A stretch of 64,000 nt of DNA, taken from assembly GCF_029081005.1 (NCBI RefSeq), contig NZ_JAJQTQ010000010.1, forward strand, positions 1 to 64,000, written 5' to 3'. The notes beneath the pieces are model-generated. The model saw only the letters and a list, made by a program, of their open reading frames with translations. It searched no databases and was not told the DNA's origin. Positions 8,854 through 19,757 of this stretch are shown piece by piece. The position numbers and the translations under genes are program-made. This stretch comes from Halomonas elongata (GTDB lineage Bacteria > Pseudomonadota > Gammaproteobacteria > Pseudomonadales > Halomonadaceae). Numbering within the stretch: the stretch's first letter is position 1; every line of letters begins with the position of its first letter.

Positions 8854-9918
8854 GTGCTGTCCATCGTCATCGCAACCCTCGCCACCCTGCTCCTGGGGAT
8901 CACCATCATGGCGCGTCTGCCACTCCACTGGTGGTGGATACGCAGCTGCGAGTTCCCGCGTCTGCAGATCGCCGCACTGGCTCTGCTGGCACTACTGCTC
9001 GCCCCTCTCGCCGAGGCGCCCTGGCGCTGGCTGGCCGTGTCGAGCGGCCTGGCCACCCTGGTGATCCAGGCATGCTACATCCTGCCCTGGACACGCCTCT
9101 GGCCCATCCAGGTTCAGCGCGCTGAGCCCGGTCATGACGACCGCTGCATGCGCTTGCTGGTCGCCAACGTACTGACGCCCAATCGCAATGCCGAAGGGCT
9201 GATCACTCTCATCCACCGGTACACGCCGGATATCGTCCTGACCCTGGAATCCGATGACTGGTGGGGACAACAGCTCGATGCCGCCCTGACCGATCAATGG
9301 CCCCACGCCGTTCGCATCCCCCAGGACAATCTCTACGGCATGCATCTGTATTCTCGACTCCCCCTGGCGGCGCCCCGAGTCGAGCGTTTGATCCAGGACG
9401 ATATTCCTTCCATCTCGACCGGAGTCACCCTGCGCTGCGGAGACGACATCCAGTTGTATGCCGTGCATCCGCGCCCACCGGCACCCAACGAGAGCGAGGA
9501 ATCCTTGTGGCGCGATGCCGAACTCCTGCTTATCGGCAAACGCATCCACGCCGCTCCCGGCCCGACGCTCGTGGCCGGAGACCTCAACGACGTGGCATGG
9601 TCACGCACGACCCGGCGCTTCTGTCGCATCAGCGGCATGCTCGACCCACGTCGAGGCCGCGGCATGTTCAGTACCTTCCACGCGCATTATCCGTTGTTGC
9701 GCTGGCCACTCGACCATGTCTTCTCCAGCGAACACTTCACGCTGCGCGACATGCGACGCCTGCCGGGATTCGGCTCGGACCACTTCCCGATTCTCACCAC
9801 ACTCTGCTATCGCCCCTCCCGCGCCGACGAGCACGAGACGCCCGAAGCGGACCGTGACGAGCACCGGGAAGCACGTGCCACGATCCGCGAAGGCAAGGAA
9901 AGGGAGCAGGAGACGTAA
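8854..9918 (+). CDS. Membrane-anchored endonuclease/exonuclease/phosphatase (EEP) family protein
   Basis: A 354-aa protein with two or three N-terminal membrane segments (residues about 1-80) and an EEP-fold domain after residue 98. EEP motifs in order are LLVANVLTPN, the metal-binding glutamate in VLTLESDDWW, MHLYSRLPL, VHPRPPAP, VAGDLNDVAWS and LDHVF followed by FGSDHFPI with the catalytic Asp-His pair. This arrangement is common in uncharacterised membrane-bound EEP proteins that may act on nucleic acid or phospholipid outside the inner membrane; the substrate is unknown. A heptamer array starts at its stop codon. Confidence 0.87.
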   Translation: MLSIVIATLATLLLGITIMARLPLHWWWIRSCEFPRLQIAALALLALLLAPLAEAPWRWLAVSSGLATLVIQACYILPWTRLWPIQVQRAEPGHDDRCMRLLVANVLTPNRNAEGLITLIHRYTPDIVLTLESDDWWGQQLDAALTDQWPHAVRIPQDNLYGMHLYSRLPLAAPRVERLIQDDIPSISTGVTLRCGDDIQLYAVHPRPPAPNESEESLWRDAELLLIGKRIHAAPGPTLVAGDLNDVAWSRTTRRFCRISGMLDPRRGRGMFSTFHAHYPLLRWPLDHVFSSEHFTLRDMRRLPGFGSDHFPILTTLCYRPSRADEHETPEADRDEHREARATIREGKEREQET

Positions 9919-9996
9919 GCTGGAAGCTGGAAGCTGGAAGCTGGAAGCTGGAAGCTGGAAGCTGGAAGCTGGAAGCTGGAAGCTGGAAGCTGGAAG
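9917..9996. repeat. Heptamer tandem array, unit AAGCTGG (AGCTGGA), 11 copies
   Basis: Eleven perfect copies of AAGCTGG run from 9917 to 9993, followed by AAG. The array starts within the TAA stop codon of the EEP-family gene. Downstream, at about 10035-10072, degenerate pieces (CTTCCAGCTT, AAAGCTTATGACTTCAAGCT) look like relics of the same repeat. It belongs with the arrays at 28529 and 31112, which share the form AGCTNNN. Confidence 0.97.
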
Positions 9997-10088
9997 ACAG
10001 CATGAACCCCGACGGCATGGGGTCAAGGCTTTTTCTTCCAGCTTAAAGCTTATGACTTCAAGCTACCGGCGCAGCCGGGCGAAGCCGG

Positions 10089-11468
<1,380 letters not shown>

Positions 11469-11622
11469 TTCCGCTTCCTCGTCGGCATTCCTCCTCTCAC
11501 CATGGCGATGCCGAGGAAGGCTTGCAAGGCACCCGTGAACGATTCCTGGTCGCAATGCCTGACACCATGAACGGGAACGACATGACCGAACCGGGACGAC
11601 TCGACATCTTTTCACATCCTGC

Positions 11623-11666
11623 ATGTTGCAACGCACAAAATTGCCTGCTATTGTGCATTGCAACAT
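11623..11666. promoter_or_regulatory. Large inverted repeat in the phasin promoter, candidate PhaR operator
   Basis: ATGTTGCAACGCACAA (11623-11638) and TTGTGCATTGCAACAT (11651-11666) are 16-bp arms with one mismatch around a 12-bp spacer. The TTGCAA/TGCACAA words are the type bound by the PHA-responsive repressor PhaR in other PHA producers. A -35-like TTGCAA at 11626, then 17 bp, then TATTGT at 11649 lies within the repeat and would drive the phasin gene 67 bp further on. Regulator identity is inferred. Confidence 0.6.
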
Positions 11667-11732
11667 ACACGAGAAGGCATCGGCGGATCGCCCAGGCCTT
11701 CACCGAAGACCGACCCCAGGAGGGTTCAGACG

Positions 11733-12107
11733 ATGCGCGACTTCAATACCCAGCAGTTCACCGAGCAATTCGAATCCCTGTTCTTCGCCCCGGCACGTGC
11801 TTATGCGTCGCTGTCCGTGGATTTCACCGAGAAGATGCTGCGCGCTCAGCTGGACGCCGGCCAGGCCTACACCGAGACGGGTATCACCCAACTCCGTTCC
11901 CTGCTCGACATCAAGGATGCCGAGGGCCTGCGCTCCTACATGGAAGACCAGCAGAAGGTCGCCAAGGAACTGACCGAGCGCTTCAAGGGTGATGCAGAGA
12001 AAGTCGTCTCCCTGCAGCAGGACTTCGTCCAGCAGAGTCAGAAGCTGACCGACGCCAACGTCAAGCAAGCTTCCGAGAACGTCGAAAAGGCCACCCGCAA
12101 GGCCTGA
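11733..12107 (+). CDS. phaP: Phasin family protein
   Basis: A 124-aa all-helical protein of the short phasin family, which coats polyhydroxyalkanoate granules. It shows the early block QFTEQFESLFFAPARAYASL, then long amphipathic helices rich in Gln, Lys and Glu and free of Cys and Pro-rich stretches. The start was chosen at MRDFNTQQF because AGGAGG precedes it closely; upstream in-frame codons run through the promoter. A strong terminator follows. PHA synthase genes are not in this window. Confidence 0.9.
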   Translation: MRDFNTQQFTEQFESLFFAPARAYASLSVDFTEKMLRAQLDAGQAYTETGITQLRSLLDIKDAEGLRSYMEDQQKVAKELTERFKGDAEKVVSLQQDFVQQSQKLTDANVKQASENVEKATRKA

Positions 12108-12132
12108 TCACCCGCTCTGAAGGACACTTCGA

Positions 12133-12161
12133 GGGCCACCGCTACTGGCGGTGGCCCTTTT
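12133..12161 (+). terminator. Rho-independent terminator after phaP
   Basis: A 10-bp perfect stem GGGCCACCGC/GCGGTGGCCC (12133-12142 with 12148-12157) with a 5-base loop is followed by TTTT. It begins 25 bp after the phasin stop codon. Confidence 0.9.
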
Positions 12162-12197
12162 GCGTTAAGCTCTCCCCGCACACAGGGCCAATGCCAA

Positions 12198-12467
12198 GGA
12201 AGCACTGAACAAATAGACGAGCGGAGCAAAGGCTAGGCCCGTTCCTGACGGGCCATCGCATTTCCCACTTCCTTGTGGGTCATGCAAGGCGCCCGGAGCG
12301 CAAGAACCGGAGCCTATGCGGTATAGGTGAGGATTCTGAGCACCGTGAACAAATTCGCCAGGAGCGAATTTGAACCGTCTTTTTTTAGACGGGCCCGTAG
12401 GGTAGTCGCCAAGGATGGCGACTATAAACCAGCAATTTGCCCGCATAGGCATTTGTGCAGTGTTTCC
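12198..12467. mobile_element. 270-bp hairpin-rich MITE-like element
   Basis: The ends GGAAGCACTGAACAAAT (12198-12214) and ATTTGTGCAGTGTTTCC (12451-12467) are inverted repeats matching at 15 of 17 positions. Inside are five perfect hairpins: GGCCCGT/ACGGGCC (12236-12254), CCCAC/GTGGG (12264-12279), AAATTCGC/GCGAATTT (12351-12371), CCGTCT/AGACGG (12375-12392) and TAGTCGCC/GGCGACTA (12403-12424). A long-range pair GCCTATGCGG (12312) with CCGCATAGGC (12441) also occurs. There is no clear target duplication and no open reading frame of note. It fills most of the gap between phaP and the lipoprotein gene. Confidence 0.65.
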
Positions 12468-12483
12468 CCTAACGGGAGACGCT

Positions 12484-13023
12484 ATGCGACATTTCCTCCT
12501 GCCCCTTCTGCTGGGCATCGTTCTCGTGGGCTGTCAGGCCCTTCCGCCATCGAGTGGCACGCAACGCGACGACTCGGTCGACATCACCGATATCGGCGAC
12601 GAGCCTGACCGTGATGCCGGGCGCGTGACTCGTCAGGTCGACTTTCCCGAAGATGAGTATGCCGCCCTCGAAACGTCCGGCAACGCCGCCCTCAGTGGCC
12701 GCCTGACCCTCGACACCGCCTCCGGCACCGTGGTCGGCGCCGGCGAAACCATCTCCGTGGCTCCGGTCACCACCTACTCCGCCGAGGCAGCCGAGCAGGC
12801 TCTGGCCGGCCGCGCAGTGGAACGGGCGGATCCTCGCGCCCGCGCCTACACCCACACCACGCGCACCGACGGCGATGGCTACTTCATGCTGCGCGGCCTG
12901 CCCGCCGGCAACTTCTATGTGTCGGGCAGCCTGGTCGACCCTGCAAGCGGCCAGCGTCGAGTCGTCATTCACGAGGTTGACCTGGGTAACGGACAGCACC
13001 GCGAGATACGGCTGAAACGATAA
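12484..13023 (+). CDS. Putative lipoprotein with a carboxypeptidase-regulatory-like domain
   Basis: A 179-aa predicted outer-membrane or periplasmic lipoprotein. The signal MRHFLLPLLLGIVLVGC ends in a lipobox (LVGC) with Cys at residue 17. A negatively charged linker follows, then a beta-rich domain with GYFMLRGLPAGNFYVSGSL, the pattern of carboxypeptidase-regulatory-like folds. GGGAG precedes the start. Function is unknown. The gene begins only 17 bp after the MITE-like element, whose right end may therefore carry or disturb its promoter. Confidence 0.75.
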   Translation: MRHFLLPLLLGIVLVGCQALPPSSGTQRDDSVDITDIGDEPDRDAGRVTRQVDFPEDEYAALETSGNAALSGRLTLDTASGTVVGAGETISVAPVTTYSAEAAEQALAGRAVERADPRARAYTHTTRTDGDGYFMLRGLPAGNFYVSGSLVDPASGQRRVVIHEVDLGNGQHREIRLKR

Positions 13024-13112
13024 GCCCCGCCGATGGCGACCTGTCGGGTAGCGATCTACGCTGAGGAAGGAGTCTCACGCCAATACAGAGACGCCAACGG
13101 AGGAGGCAGGCA

Positions 13113-14012
13113 ATGGACGAGAGGAAGATCGGCGGCACGCCCCGAGGTAACAGCGCCGGCATGCACCTCGCCTGGCTGGCCGTGCCCCTGGCACTGACCC
13201 TGGCGGCACCGACCGCCCAGGCCGCGTCACTGGAGGAGCTTCGCCAGCAGGGCAGCATTCGCGTCGCCGTGGCCGACGAGGTGCCCTATGGCTATCTGGA
13301 TGACGATGGCCAGGGACAGGGCGCCGGCCCCGAGGTCGCGCGCCACGTGCTCGATGAGCTCGGCATCGACGACATCGAGTGGGTCACCACGTCCTTCGGT
13401 GACCTGATCGCGGGCCTCGAAGAGGGACGTTTCGACATGGCCGCCGCCGAGATGGCGATTCGCCCCGAGCGCTGTGAACGCGTGCTCTTCTCGGCACCCA
13501 ATACCTCCTATGGCGAAGGGCTGCTGGTCAGGGCCACCAACCCTCTCGACATTCGCGGTTACGAAGACTTCGCCAGGCGTGACGACATCAGCGTCGCCGT
13601 CCTGGAGGGGGCGACGCAGGTCGATATCCTTCGGGCACTTGGCGTTCCCGACGAACGGATGAGCACCATCGAGGCCAATGATGCGGCCATCGAGACGCTA
13701 CTCTCCGATCGCGCTGACGCCTATGCCGGCACTGGCCTCACGGTCAGCCAGCTCGGCGACCAAAGCCCGGAGGTCGAGGTGGTGGAAGGTTTCAAGGATC
13801 CGAAGGTGGACGGCGAGATCGTGCGCAGTTGGGGCGGCTTCACCTTCCCCGACGACGCCGGGACATTGCGGGATGCTTTCGATGAGACACTCACCGACTA
13901 CCGCCACACCCAGGCGTGGGAAGACACCCTGACCCGTCACGGTTTCACTCAGGATGACGTTCTCAACGCCTTCCGTTTCGAGACCGAATGGCTATGCAGC
14001 CAACGGGAATGA
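13113..14012 (+). CDS. Orphan EhuB-like periplasmic binding protein (ectoine/amino acid type)
   Basis: A 299-aa family 3 solute-binding protein. A signal peptide ends at AQAAS near residue 38. Features shared with EhuB, the ectoine/hydroxyectoine binding protein, include RVAVADEVPYGYLDDDG, AAAEMAIRPERCERVLFS and a GLTVSQL block. A GGAGGAGG ribosome site precedes the ATG; a second ATG at 13161 would also leave a signal peptide. No permease or ATPase gene is adjacent, so it is an orphan component that must partner with a distant transporter or have a sensory role. The ligand is inferred, not shown. Confidence 0.75.
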   Translation: MDERKIGGTPRGNSAGMHLAWLAVPLALTLAAPTAQAASLEELRQQGSIRVAVADEVPYGYLDDDGQGQGAGPEVARHVLDELGIDDIEWVTTSFGDLIAGLEEGRFDMAAAEMAIRPERCERVLFSAPNTSYGEGLLVRATNPLDIRGYEDFARRDDISVAVLEGATQVDILRALGVPDERMSTIEANDAAIETLLSDRADAYAGTGLTVSQLGDQSPEVEVVEGFKDPKVDGEIVRSWGGFTFPDDAGTLRDAFDETLTDYRHTQAWEDTLTRHGFTQDDVLNAFRFETEWLCSQRE

Positions 14013-14017
14013 ACGGC

Positions 14018-14719
14018 CTACCAGCCCAGTGCCTGCTTGACGAAAGGAATGGTCAGCTTGCGCTGGGCCGACAGGGAAGCACGGTCGAGCGTCTCCAGCA
14101 CCTCGAACAATGCCTCCAGTCGCCTCGGCCCGCGGTGCAGGATATAACGGGCGACGTCATCGGATAACTGCATGCCGCGCCCCCCGGCACGCAACTGCAG
14201 GGCCTCGAGTCGTCCCTGGTCATCGAGCCCGGGGACCTGGAAGGTCATGCCCCAGGTCAGGCGGGATGCCAGATCGGGCAGGCTGACCGCCAGTTGCCGA
14301 GGCGGTGCCGAAGCGGCGACGATCAGCCGCCGCCCCTCGTCACGCAGTCGATTGAAGGCGTGAAACAACGCCTCTTCCCAACGCTTGCGGCCGACCACCC
14401 GATCCAGATCGTCGATGGCCACCAGGTCGAGCCGCTCTACTTCCTCGAGCATCAACGGCGGAAAGTGACCAAGCTCCTCGAGCGGCAGGTAAAGGGCCCG
14501 CCGATCCCGATCGGAAGCGGCATGGCAGGCCGCCTGCAGGAGATGGCTTCGCCCCACGCCATCGGCACCCCATAGATAGAGAAACGGCTCGCCATTCTCT
14601 TCCAACTGATGCTTCAGGCATGCCACCAGGGTCGCACTGGGCCCTGGATGAAAGTTGGCGAAGGTGGCGTCGTCACGCAGTCCCACCCCCAGTGGCAGCT
14701 GCGCGGGTGCTCGACTCAT
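14018..14719 (-). CDS. hda: DnaA regulatory inactivator Hda
   Basis: A 233-aa AAA+ protein resembling the DnaA ATPase domain, which with the loaded beta clamp promotes DnaA-ATP hydrolysis after initiation. The N-terminal clamp-binding type sequence AQLPLGVGL is present. The P-loop region is degenerate as in Hda (LWGADGVGRSHLLQA), then a Walker B-like VAIDDLDRV. Absence of the DnaA DNA-binding domain separates it from DnaA. It overlaps the upstream transporter gene by 4 bp, an arrangement often seen in gammaproteobacteria. Confidence 0.93.
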   Translation of the reverse strand: MSRAPAQLPLGVGLRDDATFANFHPGPSATLVACLKHQLEENGEPFLYLWGADGVGRSHLLQAACHAASDRDRRALYLPLEELGHFPPLMLEEVERLDLVAIDDLDRVVGRKRWEEALFHAFNRLRDEGRRLIVAASAPPRQLAVSLPDLASRLTWGMTFQVPGLDDQGRLEALQLRAGGRGMQLSDDVARYILHRGPRRLEALFEVLETLDRASLSAQRKLTIPFVKQALGW

Positions 14720-15792
14720 GGCGACTCCTCGTTCGAAGGTTGACGGTCAGCGTCATAGAGCGAGCTGTTTTTATAGCGCTCATGCAGATAACGCAATACC
14801 ACCATGACCATCGCCGCCACCGGCAACGCCACCAGTACGCCGGTGAAGCCGAACAGCTGACCGCCAGCCAGCACGGCGAAGATCACCGCCACGGGATGCA
14901 GGCCGATCTTGTCGCCCAGCAGCTTGGGCTGCAGCACGATGCTCTCGATGAACTGGCCAAAGCCGAAGACCACCGCCACGCCCAGCAGCATCCATATCTC
15001 GCCGGACTGGAAGAAGGCGACCAGACCGGCGACCGAGATGCCGACGATCACGCCGAGATACGGCACGATGCTCGCCAGGCCCGACAGCAGGCCGATCAGC
15101 AACCCGAACTTCACGCCGAGCAGGGTCAGGCCGATGGCATAGATGATGCCGAGGCACAGCATGACGATCAGTTGCCCTCGCAGGAAGGCCGAGAGGACTT
15201 CGTCGCACTCCCCCGCCAGGCGGACCGCCGTCGGTTCCCAGCGACGAGGCAGCGACCCCCGCACCTTGGCCACCAGGACGTCCCAGTCCAGCAGCAGGTA
15301 GAAGGTGACCACCGGAATCAGCGCCAGATTACCGACCATCGCGACCAGTGCCAGCCCTGACTTCGACACCTTGGTCAACAGGGTCGCGGCGAAGGTGCCG
15401 GTTTCCTTCCAGTTGTCGACGAGCGTCTGTCGCATCTGATCGAAATCGGTACTCAGATCCATCCCGGTCATCGACTGGACCCGCGGTACCACCGTACTCT
15501 GGACCCAGCCGAGGATAGCGGGCAACGACTCGATCAACTGGCCCAGCTGCCGCCCCAGGACAGGGATGACGAGCACCAGGCTCGTGACGATGACCAGTGT
15601 CAGCAGCAGGAACACCAGCGATACAGAAAGCCGCCGCGAGAGTCCCTTCTCTTCCAGCCGGTCGGCCAGTGGATCGCCGAGATAGGCCAGTACCATGCTG
15701 ACGAAAAATGGCATCAGCACCGGCTCGATACTGATGAAGAACCACAACCCCAATGCCGCCAGTATGGCCGCGATCCAGCCTTGTCTACGCAT
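14716..15792 (-). CDS. AI-2E family transporter (PerM-like)
   Basis: A 358-aa polytopic membrane protein of the AI-2E transporter/PerM family. Hydrophobic segments include [20 protein letters not shown] near the N terminus and a cluster between residues 210 and 340. Family motifs include a central extramembrane stretch (residues about 90-145), [15 protein letters not shown] and the block [14 protein letters not shown]. The transported molecule is unknown. It forms a two-gene unit with hda and is divergent from purM. Confidence 0.9.
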   Translation of the reverse strand: MRRQGWIAAILAALGLWFFISIEPVLMPFFVSMVLAYLGDPLADRLEEKGLSRRLSVSLVFLLLTLVIVTSLVLVIPVLGRQLGQLIESLPAILGWVQSTVVPRVQSMTGMDLSTDFDQMRQTLVDNWKETGTFAATLLTKVSKSGLALVAMVGNLALIPVVTFYLLLDWDVLVAKVRGSLPRRWEPTAVRLAGECDEVLSAFLRGQLIVMLCLGIIYAIGLTLLGVKFGLLIGLLSGLASIVPYLGVIVGISVAGLVAFFQSGEIWMLLGVAVVFGFGQFIESIVLQPKLLGDKIGLHPVAVIFAVLAGGQLFGFTGVLVALPVAAMVMVVLRYLHERYKNSSLYDADRQPSNEESP

Positions 15793-15950
15793 CCTGCTCT
15801 CCCTGTGCGATGCCCGGTGTGGCGGTGCGTGCCACGCTACGTGATGCTACAATCTGCGCCCGATCTTGCCCACCGCGGCGTCCTTGCGCCACTTTGATGG
15901 CCAAGGCACCAGGGCGCGCCTTCGACAGCAATGTTCATACAGGACAGGCC

Positions 15951-17024
15951 ATGACCGACTCCACCAAGCGCCCGAGCGGCGCCTCGCTCAGCTACAAGGA
16001 CGCCGGCGTCGACATCGACGCCGGTAATGCCCTGGTCGACCGCATCAAGGGCGTCGCCCGTCGCACGACACGTCCCGAAGTGATGGGTGGCCTGGGCGGC
16101 TTCGGCGCTCTGTGCCAGCTCCCCGCCGGCTACCGTGAGCCTGTTCTGGTCTCCGGCACCGACGGTGTGGGCACCAAGCTGCGCCTGGCCATGGACCTCG
16201 GTCGTCACGACACCATCGGTATCGACCTGGTGGCCATGTGCGTCAACGACCTGGTGGTTGCCGGTGCCGACCCCCTGATGTTCCTCGACTACTATGCCAC
16301 GGGCAAGCTCGATGTCGACATCGCGGCGGATGTCGTGACCGGCATCGGCCAGGGCTGCGAACAGGCCGGTTGCGCCCTGGTCGGTGGCGAAACCGCCGAG
16401 ATGCCCGGCATGTACGAGGGCAGCGACTACGACCTGGCCGGTTTCTGCGTCGGCGTGGTCGAGAAGGACGAGATTCTCGACGGCCAGAAAGTCGGCGAAG
16501 GCGACGTCCTGTTGGGCATGGCCTCGTCCGGACCGCACTCCAACGGCTACTCGCTGATCCGCAAGATCCTCGAGCTCAGCGAAGCGTCACTGGACACCGC
16601 CATCGACGGCCGCTCCCTGGGCGATGCCCTGATGGCCCCGACCCGCATCTACGTCAAGCCGCTGCTGTCCCTGCTCAAGGAAACCGACATCCCGGTCCAC
16701 GCCCTGTCCCACATCACCGGGGGCGGCCTGCTCGAGAATCTTCCCAGAGTCCTGCCCGAGGGCGCCGCCGCTCGCATCGACGCGGCCAGTTGGCAGCGTC
16801 CGGCCGTCTTCGACTGGCTCAAGACCCAGGGCAATGTCGACGAACACGAGATGCATCGCGTGCTCAACTGCGGCATCGGCATGGTGCTGGTCGTGCCGGC
16901 GGACCGTGCCGACCAGGCCCGCGCCCACCTCCAGGCCCTGGGCGAGACGGTGTATCGCATCGGAGAGATCGTCGCACATGGCGAGAATGACGACGTGGTC
17001 CGACTGGAGAACCTGAACGAATGA
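15951..17024 (+). CDS. purM: Phosphoribosylformylglycinamidine cyclo-ligase
   Basis: A 357-aa AIR synthetase catalysing step five of purine synthesis (FGAM plus ATP to AIR). Motifs: [14 protein letters not shown] at residues 13-26, [13 protein letters not shown], the [21 protein letters not shown] block and [11 protein letters not shown]. The start MTDSTKRPS follows AGGACAGG closely; upstream in-frame codons are in the divergent control region and are not conserved. It overlaps purN by 4 bp (ATGA). Confidence 0.97.
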   Translation: MTDSTKRPSGASLSYKDAGVDIDAGNALVDRIKGVARRTTRPEVMGGLGGFGALCQLPAGYREPVLVSGTDGVGTKLRLAMDLGRHDTIGIDLVAMCVNDLVVAGADPLMFLDYYATGKLDVDIAADVVTGIGQGCEQAGCALVGGETAEMPGMYEGSDYDLAGFCVGVVEKDEILDGQKVGEGDVLLGMASSGPHSNGYSLIRKILELSEASLDTAIDGRSLGDALMAPTRIYVKPLLSLLKETDIPVHALSHITGGGLLENLPRVLPEGAAARIDAASWQRPAVFDWLKTQGNVDEHEMHRVLNCGIGMVLVVPADRADQARAHLQALGETVYRIGEIVAHGENDDVVRLENLNE

Positions 17025-17755
17025 GCGAGACAGACTACCCGAGTGACACCCTTCAGGACTTTACTCCCGAACCCGCCGAGGCACGGCGGGTCGTGGTCCT
17101 GATTTCCGGCAACGGCAGCAATCTCCAGGCATTGATCGAGGCGCAGGAGCACGACCGTCTCGGCGGCGAGATCGTGGCGGTGGTATCCAATCAGCCCGAC
17201 GCCTACGGCCTCAAACGCGCTCGCGATGCCGGCATCGATGCCGTGGCCCTGCCACATCGGGAGTACGAGAGTCGCGAGGCCTTCGACGGCGCGCTGATCA
17301 AGGTCATCGAACGCCACGAACCCGACCTCGTGGTGCTGGCCGGTTTCATGCGCATACTCACCCCGCGCTTCGTCCAGCGTTTCCTGGGCCGGATGCTCAA
17401 CATCCATCCCTCGCTGCTGCCAGCCTATCAGGGCCTGCACACCCACGCCCGGGCACTCGCCGATGGTGCGGTCGAGCACGGCTGCAGCGTGCACTTCGTC
17501 ACCGAAGAGCTGGACGGCGGCCCGGTGGCACTCCAGGCCGAGGTAAGGGTCGACCGCACGGACTCCGAAGACAGCCTGAAGGACAAGGTGCAGGCCCGCG
17601 AACACCTGATCCTGCCCATCGCCGTGAACTGGTTCCTCGAAGGCCGCCTCAAGCTGGCGGGCGACGCCGTCACCATGGACGGCACCCCTCTGCCCGCTAC
17701 CGGCATGCGCCTTTCCCACGACGATGCCGCCGAGGAGCTGGACGAAGACGACTGA
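17021..17755 (+). CDS. purN: Phosphoribosylglycinamide formyltransferase
   Basis: A 244-aa GAR transformylase that uses 10-formyl-tetrahydrofolate in purine synthesis. [18 protein letters not shown] begins near residue 26, and the catalytic block [18 protein letters not shown] carries the Asn and His. [13 protein letters not shown] holds the catalytic Asp region. The acidic N-terminal extension (about 25 residues) and C-terminal acidic tail (AAEELDEDD) are longer than in E. coli PurN and fit a halophile proteome. It is translationally coupled to purM. Confidence 0.96.
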   Translation: MSETDYPSDTLQDFTPEPAEARRVVVLISGNGSNLQALIEAQEHDRLGGEIVAVVSNQPDAYGLKRARDAGIDAVALPHREYESREAFDGALIKVIERHEPDLVVLAGFMRILTPRFVQRFLGRMLNIHPSLLPAYQGLHTHARALADGAVEHGCSVHFVTEELDGGPVALQAEVRVDRTDSEDSLKDKVQAREHLILPIAVNWFLEGRLKLAGDAVTMDGTPLPATGMRLSHDDAAEELDEDD

Positions 17756-17761
17756 ACACTT

Positions 17762-17795
17762 TACCAGCCCCCGCTGACCACATCGGGGGCTGGTA
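17762..17795. terminator. Hairpin between purN and the convergent autotransporter remnant
   Basis: A 12-bp perfect stem TACCAGCCCCCG/CGGGGGCTGGTA with a 10-base loop begins 6 bp after the purN stop codon. There is no clear T tract on the plus strand, so it may act as a bidirectional or Rho-assisted terminator for convergent genes. Confidence 0.7.
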
Positions 17796-17805
17796 GCGTC
17801 GCCAC

Positions 17806-19757
17806 TTAGAAGGCCAGGCTAGCGCCAACCTCGAAATGGGCGGCGACGTCATTCCATGTCTCGGCACCGCCCCTAGATGCAGCCTGCCATTCTCGCCGAG
17901 CCGCATGCGCCAGCCGGCATCGACGCGCAGGTAGTGATCGCTGTCGCGCTCCATGTCATCGGCACTCCATGCATTGCTCGGCAGGCTGGCCAGGCGCACC
18001 TCGGCCGCTTCCGCGGTCGTCCCCCAGGTGCTCGCCGAGTGCCGCCTCGGCATAGAGGCCATATCCGTCCATCAATCCTCGATCGGCCATGAACCCTAGC
18101 TCGACACGCCGTTCCTCCAAGTCCTGGGAGGACACGATCAAGGCATTGGCGGCCGACTCCGCCTCGCGATAACCATCGATGTCAGCCTCAACGTGGCGAT
18201 ACGCCACGAAAGGCGCGGTGTACCAGGGCGAACCACTGTCCGTGAGTCGATAATCGAATCGCACTTCAGCACTGACCCCATCCCCCTCCGGATCACCCGA
18301 GAGCGTGCGCGAGGACGGGCCCAGCCGCACATGACGATCGAGATCCAGCTCGAAATCACCATAGCTGGCGACTGCCTGCACACCGACAGGCTCCAGGTGC
18401 TGCCTTGCGAACAGGCTGAAGACCTAGCCTTCCATGTCGAAGTCACTGTCATTGTCGAGGTCGAACTCGCCGTAGCGTTGGCTGACCGACACCCCGCCAT
18501 ACCCATGGCCAAACGGCAACATCACGCCTATCCCGGCGCCCTTCTGGGTGTGCTGTCGAACGATGGCCGGCTCTCGGATCGCCTGCCATGCTCACTGCCT
18601 TCGGTAGCCGACCCGATGACAAAGACCCGGGCACCCTCCACCTGGGCACCCGGACGCAATTCATTGCTCAAACCGCGCTGAGTGGCGTCCAGCGCGCCAA
18701 CGACCAGCCTCGGCGCCAGCCCCAGCACGCCGGGAGCACTCAGCAGTGCATAAGCGTAATCGCCCAGAATATGCTGCCCCGCCGTCGTCGGGTGCACACC
18801 ATCATTAAACAGAAGCTGATCGGGCGCTTCATGAGCGCCGCCCTGCCCGTAAGGCGTGACATTACAGGCACCGACGAAACAAGCCCGCTCCAGCGGCACA
18901 TCGTCGGCGAACCCGAACTCGCCCGGCGACGCCAGGACCTCGGCCATCAAGCCATCAGTATTCAGGCGGATGATGTCGACACTGCCATCCAGCGCAGCCA
19001 GCCGCTGCCCCAAGGCCTCATTGAAGACCTTGACCAGCGCCGAGGTCCCTGCCACCTGGGCCGGGCCAGCCGTCTGACCGGTGGGAGTCTGTCCGATATC
19101 CGGTAGGTTGGCGACCATGATGCTACCCGCCCCCGCCTCGGCCAAAGCATCCACCGCATCGGCCAGGGTATGAGCGGCGCTGACGGCTTCCTCCGGCCCT
19201 GTCACCTGGCCACTCAAGAAATCATTGCCGCCGCCGTTGATGTAGTAGAGCGCCTCCGGGTCGGCCATGCCGCCGACAGCGGGGAGATAGCCGTTCTGGG
19301 TCCGGTCGAATGGCGTTCCCGCCTGCACAACCGAGCCACCCTCCTGGGTGATCGAGGCCCATATCTGGCCGGTGGTATACCCGCCCACCGCATAATTGGT
19401 GCCATCCGGCAAGCCGGCCTGCTGCCGGACGATGGAAGCCGAAGGAACCGCGGAGAGCCCCAGCTTTTGTGCCAGCAACTGCGTCGCTACTGGCCCATAG
19501 GGTGTAGTGTCGTGGTCCGGCCCCAGCCGGTTGGTAAAGCGTTGCGTATTCAGCCCGCCCAACTCGCCATCCGGAAACTGCCCCGTGTCGCTCAGGCTGT
19601 CGCCGAACACATAGACGCTGGAATAAGCTATTGCCGGAGCCGAGGCCATGAGCCCGACCACTCCCATTCCGGCACAGAGGATGGTAGCCGTCAGGCGGCG
19701 AAGCTCGAAGTATTGAGTTATTCCAGCCGTGGTTCCAGAGGGAAGTCCCTTGATCAT
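17806..19757 (-). pseudogene. Decayed GDSL esterase autotransporter (EstA-like)
   Basis: The 5' part encodes a signal peptide and a GDSL esterase passenger: VFGDSLSDTGQF with the catalytic Ser, YYINGGGNDFLSG, and DGVHPTTAGQHIL with the Asp-His pair. The 3' part encodes an autotransporter beta-barrel ending in EVGASLAF with the typical terminal Phe. The reading frame is broken at least four times: a shift near 18588, an in-frame TAG at 18424-18426 and shifts near 18020 and 17875. The intact passenger could still be translated and exported to the periplasm but not anchored or secreted by this barrel. An intact homologue would be about 650 aa, as for Pseudomonas EstA. Confidence 0.85.

Noticed and set aside
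9917-9996. A CRISPR-like array
   Set aside because: The units are contiguous 7-mers with no spacers, and no cas genes are in the window.
9794-10026. Short open frames encoding SSFQLPA repeats over the heptamer array
   Set aside because: They are translations of the AGCTGGA repeat, not proteins.
18193-18681. A plus-strand open frame inside the autotransporter remnant
   Set aside because: It is antisense to a region whose minus-strand translation matches a GDSL/autotransporter protein.
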